This document shows, piece by piece, positions 44,258 through 53,102 of a stretch of DNA of 64,000 bases (the first letter of the stretch is position 1; the number at the start of each line of letters is the position of its first letter). The stretch comes from Limosilactobacillus rudii (GTDB lineage: Bacteria; Bacillota; Bacilli; Lactobacillales; Lactobacillaceae). The position numbers were made by a program, and so were the translations under genes. The DNA lies in contig NZ_JACIVB010000060.1 of NCBI RefSeq assembly GCF_014145455.1, positions 1 to 64,000 on the forward strand. Direction: 5' to 3'. The notes beneath the pieces were generated by a model. That model ran no database searches. It saw only the letters and a list, made by a program, of their open reading frames with translations, and was not told the DNA's origin.

Positions 44258-45556
44258 TTATTGGTGTTGAGGAACCACTTGATACACTGAGATACCTTGA
44301 GGAATAATAAACTTTTGGGCAACCTGATAAAGGTCTTCGATTGTGATTGTTTCAAGCATCTGAATCTCATCCATTAAATTAGCACCAGCAAAAAGATCTC
44401 CTGCATACCGGTTAGCAATTGCCTCTGGTGAGTCAAGCAGGCCGATCAGCCGTCCTAATTCAGCATTTTTGATCCCTTCAAATCTTGTCCGTGCTGCTTC
44501 AATCTGCTGATCAGCACTTTCTAGGATCTCAATTACCTCATCTGCAAAGCGTTCCATCTGATCAGTATCAGAGCTAAAGTATGCAAAATGGAATCCGCGT
44601 TGCATTTCAAAATTATAACTAAATGTATCATCAAGCGTCTCATTATTATACAAGCGCAGGTAATTATCTGACGTATCATCAAATAAAACATCTAATAGTA
44701 AATCAATTGCTAATTTATAATGTAAACGATCTTTCCCGTTATCAAATTGTTCAGTTCCTCGCAAGCCGACCATAACTTTAGGACGAACAATATCCATCGT
44801 AAGCGACCTAAAAGGAATGACATCATGAGCAGTTGGGTCGTTTAATTTAAACAACCGTTGCGGTTTTTCTGCAGGTGCAAAGTTTTTTTGCTGCTGGTTT
44901 TGTTTTATCCATGCCATCGTTTCTTCCGGGTCCAACCGACCGACCAAGAAGAGGTTCATATTGGAAGGCTGGTAAAAAGTCTTGTAAGTATCCATTAAGA
45001 TTTCAGGAGTAATTTGACTAATCGATTCAACAGTCCCAGCAATATCAATCCGCATTGGGTCTTTAGGATATAAATTACCCAAGACACCCAGATACAGCCG
45101 CCAGCTTGGATCATCTTCATACATTTGAATTTCCTGGCCAATAATTCCCTGTTCTTTTTTCACAGTTTTTGATGTGAAATACGGATCTTGAACGAAATCT
45201 AATAGGACATCCAGATTTTCATGGAGGTTACTCGTTGTAGAAAAAAGATAACTTGTTTGCGTAAAACTAGTAAAAGCATTAGAATCAGCTCCTAGCTTAC
45301 CAAAAAGATCAAATGCATCATGATCTTTTTTTTCAAACATTTTATGTTCAAGAAAATGGGCAACTCCATCCGGTACCGTAATTGCATCTTTTTGTTGATA
45401 GGGAATAAAGTGATTATCAATTGAACCAAAATCGGTTGTCATAATTGCATACGTCTTATGATAACTCTCCATTGGTAACAATTGCACCTTTAACCCATTT
45501 GCCAATTCCTCACGATAAATGGATTGGTTAAATTTTTGATAAACTTGTCTATCCAT
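44258..45556 (-). CDS. ymfH: YmfH-like M16 zinc protease
   Basis: This 432-residue pitrilysin/insulinase-family protein keeps the inverted zinc motif HFLEH at residues 67-71 and the downstream Glu region (QEIQMYEDDP). It is the probable catalytic partner of YmfF, encoded four bases upstream. Substrate is unknown; in streptococci and lactobacilli related pairs process small peptides or pheromones. The ATG at 45556 is preferred over an earlier in-frame codon. Confidence 0.88.
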   Translation of the reverse strand: MDRQVYQKFNQSIYREELANGLKVQLLPMESYHKTYAIMTTDFGSIDNHFIPYQQKDAITVPDGVAHFLEHKMFEKKDHDAFDLFGKLGADSNAFTSFTQTSYLFSTTSNLHENLDVLLDFVQDPYFTSKTVKKEQGIIGQEIQMYEDDPSWRLYLGVLGNLYPKDPMRIDIAGTVESISQITPEILMDTYKTFYQPSNMNLFLVGRLDPEETMAWIKQNQQQKNFAPAEKPQRLFKLNDPTAHDVIPFRSLTMDIVRPKVMVGLRGTEQFDNGKDRLHYKLAIDLLLDVLFDDTSDNYLRLYNNETLDDTFSYNFEMQRGFHFAYFSSDTDQMERFADEVIEILESADQQIEAARTRFEGIKNAELGRLIGLLDSPEAIANRYAGDLFAGANLMDEIQMLETITIEDLYQVAQKFIIPQGISVYQVVPQHQ

Positions 45557-45560
45557 GTAA

Positions 45561-46808
45561 TTATCTCTCACCACTTAATAAATAAACTGCTTGAAGCTTC
45601 ATTAGCTTTGCAACACGTGCTACGTCCGCAGAAGTAACTTTCTTTACTTCCGCAATAAAATCATTATTTGATTCGTTAACTAATTTTGCCACTAACCGCT
45701 GTTCTAATATATTACTTGCCAAATCATGTCCAGCTTGGTATTGGTTAATTAAACTATCCTGAACCTCTTTTAAAACTTCTGTTGAGAAATCTCCTTGTTG
45801 GATCTCCCGTAATTGCTGCTGGATCAACTCTTGCACTTTTTCTTGATTACTTGATTGAATACCGGTTTGAACACTTACTATTCCGGTAAATGGCAGTAAA
45901 CGACTAGCTGCATAATAAGCTAAACTAGCTTTTTCTCGAACGTTAGTAAATAGTTTTGAGTATGGTGTTCCTCCAAAAAGGCCATTGAATACCAACCCGG
46001 CATAATAGTCCTGGTCATGATAGTAAATCGGTAGTGAATATGCCAAGTTTAGTTTTGCCTGACTAACTTGTTGGTATTCCGTTTTTCTCTGCACTTGGTC
46101 ATATGGTAACTGGTGATATAATGGTGAACCACTAGTAATCGCCCTATCCTTAAATGGTAATTTTCCAAATACATCCTGTACTAATTGGGGATCAATGTCT
46201 CCTAACACAAAAATATCTACTTTATCTTGATCAATCATCGACCGGTATGTCGAAACAAGACTCTTCGCAGTTAACTTATCAAGATCGGCTATCTGTCCGA
46301 AACTTGGTATCCGCATAACTGAATCATCCTGATAATATAAACTCATCAACCGTTGATTAGCTAAAAATTGCTTATCATCATACAATGATTTGATGGTGCT
46401 TTTTAGATTATTAGATTGAATCCGAAAAGTCGGACCATCAAACTCACCATCATCAATTAGTGGGTGAAATAGCATCTCACTTATTAAGTCACTTATCTTT
46501 TTAAATAAATCTTCGTTAACAAAACGATTATTAACGAAACTTGCACGTAAACGCACCGTATGCATTTTTCCGAGGCGATTAACGTATAAGTTAACATACG
46601 CTCCATATAAGGCAGCCAACTGACGCGCTAAGGCTGTCTGTGTCGGATAGCGATGCGTACTAGTCTCTAATAGGTTTGCCAATAAATTTCGTGCTGTAGC
46701 ATTTGTTGGTGTTTGCGGAGTCGCAAAATCTATTAAGACGTGATTCATCTTAAATTGTTTTGTGGGTATAATGTGCAAATCCACGCCACGGGCAAGATTA
46801 AAATCCAC
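45561..46808 (-). CDS. ymfF: YmfF-like M16 family protein, non-catalytic
   Basis: The 415-residue protein has the two-domain M16 fold, but the place of the zinc motif reads NLLANLLETSTH, with no HxxEH. Such inactive subunits pair with a catalytic one, as in mitochondrial processing peptidase; here the partner should be YmfH directly downstream. The R/Y pair near the C-terminal domain (YAASRLLP) is retained. A promoter with TTGTAA-17-TATCAT precedes it. Confidence 0.86.
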   Translation of the reverse strand: MDFNLARGVDLHIIPTKQFKMNHVLIDFATPQTPTNATARNLLANLLETSTHRYPTQTALARQLAALYGAYVNLYVNRLGKMHTVRLRASFVNNRFVNEDLFKKISDLISEMLFHPLIDDGEFDGPTFRIQSNNLKSTIKSLYDDKQFLANQRLMSLYYQDDSVMRIPSFGQIADLDKLTAKSLVSTYRSMIDQDKVDIFVLGDIDPQLVQDVFGKLPFKDRAITSGSPLYHQLPYDQVQRKTEYQQVSQAKLNLAYSLPIYYHDQDYYAGLVFNGLFGGTPYSKLFTNVREKASLAYYAASRLLPFTGIVSVQTGIQSSNQEKVQELIQQQLREIQQGDFSTEVLKEVQDSLINQYQAGHDLASNILEQRLVAKLVNESNNDFIAEVKKVTSADVARVAKLMKLQAVYLLSGER

Positions 46809-46894
46809 GTTCTCTTTCTCCCTTCAATATAAAGTGCAGCAAGCAATTAGTTACTAACTGCGCCCTTGTTTCGTTCGCATTATCGTACTGAATA

Positions 46895-46923
46895 ATGATA
46901 CGTTAAATATGAACAAATTACAA
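46895..46923 (-). promoter_or_regulatory. ymfF operon promoter
   Basis: On the minus strand TTGTAA (46923-46918) is followed after 17 bases by TATCAT (46900-46895). It drives ymfF-ymfH and possibly rodZ-pgsA. The rest of the 298-base gap holds only the ABC operon terminator. Confidence 0.6.
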
Positions 46924-47060
46924 ACCGATTGCGAAAATTCATCATATTTTTGGCAAATAATCGCAAAACAAGTTTAAAATTATTCTTTTTTTACTATTTG
47001 CCAGAAAATACCCATGCATATCTAGATTGCCCTGTATTGTTCAAGGGCTAACTAGAAAAT

Positions 47061-47095
47061 CAGGCTGGGAGAAAGTCACATTTTCACCCAGCCTG
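47061..47095 (-). terminator. Amino acid ABC operon terminator
   Basis: CAGGCTGGG pairs with CCCAGCCTG around a 17-base loop; on the minus strand it is followed by ATTTTC. Confidence 0.8.
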
Positions 47096-47106
47096 TAAAA
47101 CATTTA

Positions 47107-47955
47107 TCAATTATTATCCGGTCCAAGGTAATTACTATCCTGACCAAACCACTTCTCGTTAAGTTTTCGTAACTCGCCATTCTTTTGAAGATTGCCAAGT
47201 CCATCATTAATTTTTCTTTTTAGTGTTTTATCACCTTTTCTCATCCCCACCGCAAAATGTTCTACTGGTAGTTCTTTACTAACATACGTCCGATAAGAAC
47301 TACTATTAGGTTGGTGCTTTATGTAGTAGTTAGCGTATACCTCATCCATAAGTATCCCCTGAATTCGATTAGCATTTAAGTCAATGAACGCATTGGGGAA
47401 TGTATCATATAGAACTGGAGTATGATTTTTTATCTTATCTTTTAAAAGCTTAGGTTTTTCATCCAAAACAGTTACCCCTGTTGAACCATTTTGTACCCCA
47501 AGTGTTTTCCCTGTCATGTCGTTTAAATTTTTTATGTTACTTTTCTTCTTCGTAACTAGGATTTGCCGATTCTCTAAATAATAACGACTAAAGGCAACCT
47601 TTTTAGCACGACTTGGGTTAACAGAATAACCATTCCAAAGGAGGTCAATCGTTCCATTTTTCAACTCCGTCTCTTTCATTGACCAGTCAATTGGCTGAAA
47701 ATCAACTTTTATGCCGTACTGCTTAAAAACAGCACGGGCAAGGTCAACATCATAACCCACTAACTTGCCATTTTTCTGGCGGAAACCCATTGGAACAAAA
47801 CTGTCATCTAATCCCACAATTACACGTTTACGTTTTTCAATCCGATTCCATGTATCTTGAGTATCAGCACGCTTAGTGACACTTTCACAACCACTAAGAA
47901 GCATTGCGGGAACTAGTAACAGAAAAAGCAACCAAATTATTTTAGTTTTTTTCAT
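47107..47955 (-). CDS. Amino acid ABC transporter substrate-binding lipoprotein
   Basis: A family 3 solute-binding protein of 282 residues. The signal peptide ends in the lipobox LLSGC, so the mature protein is lipid-anchored outside. Family blocks VIVGLDDSFVPMGFRQKNGKLVGYDVDLARAV and the GKTLGVQNGSTG segment are clear; the Arg and Asp that bind the amino acid backbone are present (KVAFSRYY region and DLNANRI). Side-chain specificity cannot be read. It is the third gene behind the double T-box leader. Confidence 0.93.
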   Translation of the reverse strand: MKKTKIIWLLFLLLVPAMLLSGCESVTKRADTQDTWNRIEKRKRVIVGLDDSFVPMGFRQKNGKLVGYDVDLARAVFKQYGIKVDFQPIDWSMKETELKNGTIDLLWNGYSVNPSRAKKVAFSRYYLENRQILVTKKKSNIKNLNDMTGKTLGVQNGSTGVTVLDEKPKLLKDKIKNHTPVLYDTFPNAFIDLNANRIQGILMDEVYANYYIKHQPNSSSYRTYVSKELPVEHFAVGMRKGDKTLKRKINDGLGNLQKNGELRKLNEKWFGQDSNYLGPDNN

Positions 47956-47972
47956 TTCTGCTACCTCCTTTA

Positions 47973-48623
47973 TTATTCGCCTTGTCGTTGGTCAATCGGT
48001 TGAACCTTTAAAATATCATCAGCAATATTCTGGGCGAAGTCTAAATCGTGAGTAACAATCAATTGTGTCATCCCGTCCTTCTTTAAGCCAAGAATAATAT
48101 TTGCAACATCTTTTCGTAAATTCGGGTCCAGTGCTGACGTAGGTTCATCATAACAGAGAATTTTAGGCTTCATTGCTAATGCACGGGCAATTGCTACCCG
48201 TTGTTTCTGCCCACCGGATAATTGATACGGGTATAAATTTCCTTTTGTACTAAGGCCTAATTCTTCTAGTAATTTCTGGGCCTCTGCTATTGCTGCTTGT
48301 TTATCCTTTTTTAATACCAGTATCGGTGCTAAGGTAATATTTTCCATTACTGAAAGGTTGGGGAAAAGTTTATAATCCTGAAAAACGACTCCAATTACCC
48401 GATCTGTTGCATCAGTTCCTTGAGGATCAAATTGACGACCATTAATAAAAAACTCACCGCTATCAGGAGTTTCTAAGCCGGTTATACACCGCAAAAGGGT
48501 TGTTTTACCAGCACCAGAGGGACCAACAATACAAAGGATTTCGCCATCTTTAACTGTTAAATTAACGCCATCTAAAATTTGACGATTTCCAAAACTCTTT
48601 TTTAAATCTCGAACTTCTAACAT
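47973..48623 (-). CDS. Amino acid ABC transporter ATP-binding protein
   Basis: The 216-residue ATPase is of the polar amino acid uptake type (GlnQ/HisP class). Walker A GPSGAGKTT, Q-loop VFQDYKLFPNL, signature LSGGQKQR, Walker B KILCYDEPTSALDP and switch VTHDLDFA are intact. The ATG at 48623 follows AAGGAGG by eight bases; a TTG two codons earlier is too close to it. It is coupled to the permease gene upstream. Confidence 0.96.
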   Translation of the reverse strand: MLEVRDLKKSFGNRQILDGVNLTVKDGEILCIVGPSGAGKTTLLRCITGLETPDSGEFFINGRQFDPQGTDATDRVIGVVFQDYKLFPNLSVMENITLAPILVLKKDKQAAIAEAQKLLEELGLSTKGNLYPYQLSGGQKQRVAIARALAMKPKILCYDEPTSALDPNLRKDVANIILGLKKDGMTQLIVTHDLDFAQNIADDILKVQPIDQRQGE

Positions 48624-48637
48624 TTGCAATTCCTCCT

Positions 48638-49285
48638 TTACTTAAAGTATGCGTAACACTTCTCAACTTGTCGTAAAATCAAAGTACAAATACCAACTAA
48701 GATAAGATAAATTAGACCAACAAGCATTAACGGAACTAAGGTAACATCCCGTGAAGTGGCAACATTTCCTGCCCGTAATAAGTCACCTAAACCGATAACA
48801 TATACTAATGAGGAATCTTTTACTAAGTTAATAACTTCATTTCCAATTGATGGAATAACTATTTTTATTACCTGGGGAATAATTATTTTACGAAGGGTCT
48901 GCCAGTAACTCAACCGTAGAACACGAGCTGCTTCAAATTGGCCTTGATCCACTGACTGAAAACCGCCACGAAAAATTTCTGCAAAGTATGCTGCATAATT
49001 AAGAATGAAGGCAACTAAAGCAGCATCATACCGTTCAAATACAATTCCAATAATTGGCAAACCATAAAAAACAAAAATTAATTGTAATAGCAGCGGGGTC
49101 CCACGCATTAACCAAACGTAAATCTCTAAGATCCACTTGAGCGGTTTAATCTTAGAGGTTAGCCCTAAACTCACTAGGATACCTAGCGGAAGTGAACCAA
49201 CTAGCGTCCAAAAGAAAATCTGAAGAGTGAGAAGCGCTCCTTGAAACAATGAAGGTAAAATTTCACTTATATATTGCAATGACAT
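48638..49285 (-). CDS. Amino acid ABC transporter permease
   Basis: The protein (215 residues) is a HisM/GlnP-type permease with about five membrane helices. The ATPase-contacting EAA loop reads EAARVLRLSYWQTLRKIIIPQ near residues 130-150. It is the first gene after the leader with the duplicated T-box module, so its expression should rise when a particular tRNA is uncharged. Confidence 0.94.
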   Translation of the reverse strand: MSLQYISEILPSLFQGALLTLQIFFWTLVGSLPLGILVSLGLTSKIKPLKWILEIYVWLMRGTPLLLQLIFVFYGLPIIGIVFERYDAALVAFILNYAAYFAEIFRGGFQSVDQGQFEAARVLRLSYWQTLRKIIIPQVIKIVIPSIGNEVINLVKDSSLVYVIGLGDLLRAGNVATSRDVTLVPLMLVGLIYLILVGICTLILRQVEKCYAYFK

Positions 49286-49328
49286 TTATAACTGCCTCCT
49301 TAAATAATCGCCTAATTAAATAACAGCT

Positions 49329-49361
49329 AAAAAAATCCTCTAGGGAATATTCCCTAGAGGA
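49329..49361 (-). terminator. Second terminator of the double T-box leader
   Basis: A perfect 26-base palindrome (49336-49361, core TAGGGAATATTCCCTA) is followed on the minus strand by seven T residues (49335-49329). Confidence 0.85.
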
Positions 49362-49436
49362 CGAGTAAGTCGTGGTTCCACCTCACGTTTGCAAACACTT
49401 CGCAATGCTTGCCTTATTAAGTTCACCTAATATGAA
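49329..49436 (-). promoter_or_regulatory. Partial second T-box module without stem I
   Basis: After the first terminator the minus strand repeats the downstream half of a T-box leader: TGAACT (49425), a stem III hairpin (GCAAGCA...TGTTTGC), the T-box TGAGGTGGAACCACGA (49385-49370) and a terminator. Only about 50 bases separate the first terminator from the second T-box, too few for a specifier stem. The distance from TGAACT to the T-box is 40 bases in both modules. Confidence 0.75.
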
Positions 49437-49477
49437 ATCAAAAAACGCCCTCGAGCCAAATGGCTACGAGGGCGTTT
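49437..49477 (-). terminator. First terminator of the double T-box leader
   Basis: AAACGCCCTCG pairs with CGAGGGCGTTT around an inner AGCC...GGCT stem, followed on the minus strand by TTTTTTGATT. It competes with the antiterminator that uses the T-box at 49493-49478. Confidence 0.88.
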
Positions 49478-49704
49478 CCGCGGTTCCACCTCATAATGCT
49501 ATCTTCTCACGAAAAATAGCCTCAGCGAGTTCATTAGATAAACTCCGTGCTATAACGGGCTTCCCCGGGTCTTCCTACTATGGGCTTCAGAAAACCAACT
49601 CACAGATGTGATTCAAATTCTGGTACAGGCCTATTTCCACCCTTCAAAGCTCTCTTTACTGTACTTAAAATTCTACTAGTCTGTTCACTGTCATTTATGA
49701 TGTT
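49437..49704 (-). promoter_or_regulatory. T-box riboswitch of the amino acid ABC operon, full module
   Basis: The minus strand holds a complete T-box leader: stem I (ACAGA 49684-49680 with TCTGT 49606-49602; GTACAG 49664-49659 with CTGTAC 49628-49623), an AGTA loop-E element (49677-49674), stem III, and the T-box TGAGGTGGAACCGCGG (49493-49478). In my fold the specifier loop reads GAATCACA, with CAC (His, 49610-49608) as one codon choice. The bulge TGGA predicts a U discriminator, which fits tRNA-Cys or tRNA-Gly better than tRNA-His. The amino acid is therefore unresolved. Confidence 0.85.
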
Positions 49705-49710
49705 GTAAAT

Positions 49711-49739
49711 ATCCTATACTGTAATATCATTCATGTCAA
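49711..49739 (-). promoter_or_regulatory. Promoter of the amino acid ABC operon
   Basis: On the minus strand TTGACA (49739-49734) is followed after 17 bases by TAGGAT (49716-49711), upstream of the T-box leader. The -35 box lies just after the mreD stop. The promoter and both T-box modules fill the 462-base gap 49286-49747. Confidence 0.7.
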
Positions 49740-49747
49740 GCATTATT

Positions 49748-50293
49748 TTAAATTTGACGATCATCTAATGACCAGCGATATAACGCTCGAATTGGCCAAA
49801 ATAGCACGACAAAATAAATTAAATTTAATGCTAGTGTTGGTGCTAATGTATAGACAAGATAATCACCAAAACTGACGTTTGTAATATCAATAAGATAATA
49901 AGCCCAATAGTTAAGAGTCTCAAACACAACAATATCGACAAAGAAAATCATAATCATCGAAAGGAATGATGAACTAAAATAGCGCGATAAAACTTTCGTC
50001 ATTTCTACTACAAGCGGGTATAAAAATATATATAGCCCCAGAATACCGGAAAAATATAAATCATACACCGCACCTGCTGCAATTGCAAACGGAATAAGTG
50101 GTATTTCAATATCATCTTGAAAGAAATATGACAATACTAACCATAGTAAAACAAGTTCGCTAACCATCGAATATGGATAACTAAAGAACAATGGCGCCCA
50201 TACATGGCTCAACGCACCGTCTAAAAACAAACAAACAAATAGCCCAATTGGAAATATATATTTTAAACGTGATAATCGGTACATATTTATCAC
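49748..50293 (-). CDS. mreD: Rod shape-determining protein MreD
   Basis: MreD is the polytopic member of the MreBCD elongasome. The 181-residue protein has five to six hydrophobic segments and is placed by its position directly after mreC, overlapping its stop by four bases. Sequence conservation in MreD is low, so context carries the call. Confidence 0.92.
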   Translation of the reverse strand: MINMYRLSRLKYIFPIGLFVCLFLDGALSHVWAPLFFSYPYSMVSELVLLWLVLSYFFQDDIEIPLIPFAIAAGAVYDLYFSGILGLYIFLYPLVVEMTKVLSRYFSSSFLSMIMIFFVDIVVFETLNYWAYYLIDITNVSFGDYLVYTLAPTLALNLIYFVVLFWPIRALYRWSLDDRQI

Positions 50294-51147
50294 TCCTGTG
50301 AAGCAGCTTCAGCAACCGTAACAATATTAATATCATTAAAATCAGTTGCCGGAGTAATATAGATCTTTTGAGCAAGACCATAATCATCCTTGCCGACATG
50401 TGATACTCGGCCAACATAAAGTCCTTTAGGTGTAATACCACCCATTCCACTTGTAACTACTTTAGTCCCTTTCTTAACCTTTGCTTTCGAAGTTACTTGA
50501 CCTATTTCTAGTTCATTGTTTGCTGCATCATAGCCAGTAATAATACCATTAATAACCTTACCATTTTGAGCATTTACCGTAATAGCAAATCGATTTGAGG
50601 ACTCACTAGTATCACTTAGTAATTCAACTTTGCTATTGGTCTTGTTAACTTCGGTAATCCGACCAATCAGACCACTTCCGCTCATTACAGGCATGTTCTT
50701 TTTTATTCCACTTGATTGACCCTTATTAATCACTAACTGCCGTTGCCATGATGATGGCGTACGCATTAAAACCGCGGCAGTCACTGTATTATAATCGGTC
50801 ATTGAATTATTTAACTTTAATTGCTGTTTTAATTGCTTATTTTCGTGTGCTAAGGTCTGATCACGGACCTTAGTTTGTGCTAATTCTGTTACCTGTTGTT
50901 TTAATTCACGGTTCTCAGAATAAGTATTCATTAATCCATTTATTGAACTAACACTCGTCTGTGCCCAATTTACAGGGAGGGCAACTGCACTATCAACAAA
51001 ACCAACAATATCATTCCCAAATTGTTGGATAATTGGTGGTGTATTTCGTCTATTCCGTAAAGAGACAGAACCTGCCATTAACCCAAAGCAAACAACTAGA
51101 ATTATCACAGCAATAACTAATCGGCGATTGGAAAAAAATTTCTGCAT
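50290..51147 (-). CDS. mreC: Rod shape-determining protein MreC
   Basis: MreC (285 residues) is a bitopic scaffold of the elongasome: a short basic cytoplasmic N-terminus (FFSNRR), one membrane helix (about 9-28), a coiled coil (about 65-105) and a beta-rich external domain with VINKGQSSGIKKNMPVM, GLIGRITEVN and VVTSGMGGITPKGLYVGRV. GGAGG six bases upstream fixes the ATG at 51147; the longer frame is unsupported. Confidence 0.95.
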   Translation of the reverse strand: MQKFFSNRRLVIAVIILVVCFGLMAGSVSLRNRRNTPPIIQQFGNDIVGFVDSAVALPVNWAQTSVSSINGLMNTYSENRELKQQVTELAQTKVRDQTLAHENKQLKQQLKLNNSMTDYNTVTAAVLMRTPSSWQRQLVINKGQSSGIKKNMPVMSGSGLIGRITEVNKTNSKVELLSDTSESSNRFAITVNAQNGKVINGIITGYDAANNELEIGQVTSKAKVKKGTKVVTSGMGGITPKGLYVGRVSHVGKDDYGLAQKIYITPATDFNDINIVTVAEAASQE

Positions 51148-51273
51148 TATGTCCCTCCAATGCATACACAAATAATTAAGACGGGGCTTGCCAAACACTA
51201 TTGCTTGGCGATTAGCCCCGTTAACCATTAGTTAGTACCGATGATGATTTAGTGATGACCTCTTAGATCATGA

Positions 51274-52275
51274 TCATTTTTTCTTCATTACATCAATACT
51301 CTTTAATGACTCACCAGTACCAATAGCAACACAATCCAACGGATCATTAGCAATAAAGACTGGTACTTTAGTAGCATCAGCAATCACATCTGGCAGATGC
51401 TTTAATAAAGCTCCACCACCAGTTAGGACAATACCATGGTCAATAACATCTGCGGCGATTTCAGGAGATGTCTCTTCTAGCGTCCCCTTAATTGCGGTAA
51501 TAATACTATCAACAACATCTTGCAAGGCCGTTGATACATCTGTTGCAGATACCTGCATTGTCTTTGGCAAACCGGTAACAAGATCACGCCCACGGACTTG
51601 GGTTGTTCCCATTTCTTCTGCTGCTTCAACTGATGCAGAACCAATATCCCACTTAAGCTTTTCCGCAGTTCGTTCACCAATCAGCAAATTCATATGTTGA
51701 CGAACATATTGAACAATTGCATCATTCATCTTATCCCCAGCCATTCGAATTGATCGACTGGATACAATACCACCTAAAGAAATAGTCGCAACATCAGTAG
51801 TACCGCCACCAATATCAACAACCATACTTCCTGTAGGGTCCATTACCGGTAAACCAGCACCGATAGCAGCCGCAAATGGTTCTTCAATAACGTAAGCATC
51901 GCGAGCACCAGCCACACGAGTAGCATCAATAACTGCGCGTTTTTCAACTTCCGTAATGCCGCTTGGTACACATACCATTACATATGGCTTGCCATTATTT
52001 CCTAATGTCTTATCAATATAATACTTCATCATTGCAACGGTTGTGTCGTAATCTGCAATGACACCATCCTTCATCGGGCGGATAGCAACAATACTTTCTG
52101 GTGTTCGTCCAATCATGTCACGGGCATCACTGCCAACGGAAATTACTTCGTTGGTCTTAGCATTCCGGGCAACGACTGATGGTTCACGCAACACAATTCC
52201 CTTTCCTTCAAGGTAGACAATTGTATTTGCAGTACCAAGGTCAATGCCAAGATTTTTTGTTCCGATTCCTAGCAA
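51274..52275 (-). CDS. mreB: Rod shape-determining actin homologue MreB
   Basis: MreB (333 residues) forms membrane-bound filaments that guide lateral wall synthesis. Phosphate 1 [15 protein letters not shown], phosphate 2 [19 protein letters not shown] and adenosine VLTGGGALL motifs are present. The start is taken as TTG at 52275 ([12 protein letters not shown]) because AAGGGA lies nine bases upstream and the family begins close to this point. The ATG codons upstream lie at or beyond the probable -10 box. Confidence 0.94.
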   Translation of the reverse strand: MLGIGTKNLGIDLGTANTIVYLEGKGIVLREPSVVARNAKTNEVISVGSDARDMIGRTPESIVAIRPMKDGVIADYDTTVAMMKYYIDKTLGNNGKPYVMVCVPSGITEVEKRAVIDATRVAGARDAYVIEEPFAAAIGAGLPVMDPTGSMVVDIGGGTTDVATISLGGIVSSRSIRMAGDKMNDAIVQYVRQHMNLLIGERTAEKLKWDIGSASVEAAEEMGTTQVRGRDLVTGLPKTMQVSATDVSTALQDVVDSIITAIKGTLEETSPEIAADVIDHGIVLTGGGALLKHLPDVIADATKVPVFIANDPLDCVAIGTGESLKSIDVMKKK

Positions 52276-52320
52276 TCTGCTTCTTCCCTTCATCTTAAAA
52301 ATCAAATTAATATCGTGCAT

Positions 52321-52326
52321 ATTATA
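52321..52326 (-). promoter_or_regulatory. mreB extended -10 box
   Basis: TGGTATAAT on the minus strand is an extended -10 element (TGnTATAAT), 45 bases before the mreB TTG start; no strong -35 is seen, as is usual for this class. Confidence 0.55.
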
Positions 52327-52410
52327 CCATAGCCTCTCGGTACATACGAACATTAATATACATTAATACTGATAAAGAGACTCTATCTTCCACAGAAATT
52401 AAATATTTCT

Positions 52411-53037
52411 TTACTTTTTGAAAATAGACTTATCTTCACGCCAACTGTAATAAGAATCCCGACCAACAATCATAAAATCAAGCAGGTGTATTCCAATAAT
52501 CTCGCATCCCCGTTCCAAGCGACGAGTAAAAGAGTCGTCTTGATTTGATGGACGAATGTCTCCAGTAGGGTGATTATGAATCATTACGATCCCATGAGCA
52601 GAACACTGAAGTGCATACTGAAAAATCTTGTCAGGATATGTAACACATTCACACCCACCACCAATAAACAGTACCTTCCAGTCAATAATCTCATTATGAA
52701 TATCAGTACATGCAATACAGATACTTTCTTGTTCTTCTCCTTGAAATTGTGCAACCATACTTCGACCAAGTTCTACACTCGAATATGCATGGCCGATAAT
52801 TTCTTCGTGGCTTTTGGCTACTAGTCGTCCTAATTCTATTGCTGCAAATAAGCTTGCCATTTCTGGTGCCCACTCTCGCATCTCTTCCCTTTCTGAGCGT
52901 GATAATCGTTTAACTGCTAATGGGGTAGGACATTTTCGCAAAAAACGTTGACATAATTGCTGCTCTTTAACTTCTGCATCCTTAGAAAACACATCAGATA
53001 CTAACTTAACGTAGTGATTAATCATTTCATTTTTCAT
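52411..53037 (-). CDS. radC: RadC family JAB/MPN-domain protein
   Basis: The protein (208 residues) has an N-terminal helical region and a C-terminal JAMM metalloprotease-like domain with the zinc motif HNHPTGDIRPSNQDD near residues 152-166. RadC was named as a DNA repair protein, but that role is disputed and its activity is unknown. It lies between folC and mreB, the usual lactobacillus order. The N-terminal helix-hairpin-helix is weak. Confidence 0.9.
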   Translation of the reverse strand: MKNEMINHYVKLVSDVFSKDAEVKEQQLCQRFLRKCPTPLAVKRLSRSEREEMREWAPEMASLFAAIELGRLVAKSHEEIIGHAYSSVELGRSMVAQFQGEEQESICIACTDIHNEIIDWKVLFIGGGCECVTYPDKIFQYALQCSAHGIVMIHNHPTGDIRPSNQDDSFTRRLERGCEIIGIHLLDFMIVGRDSYYSWREDKSIFKK

Positions 53038-53102
53038 AAATAAATATTCTCCTTTTAGCCCTCTATATATTTAAATACGAAAAAATCCTGACTTTGCACT
53101 TT

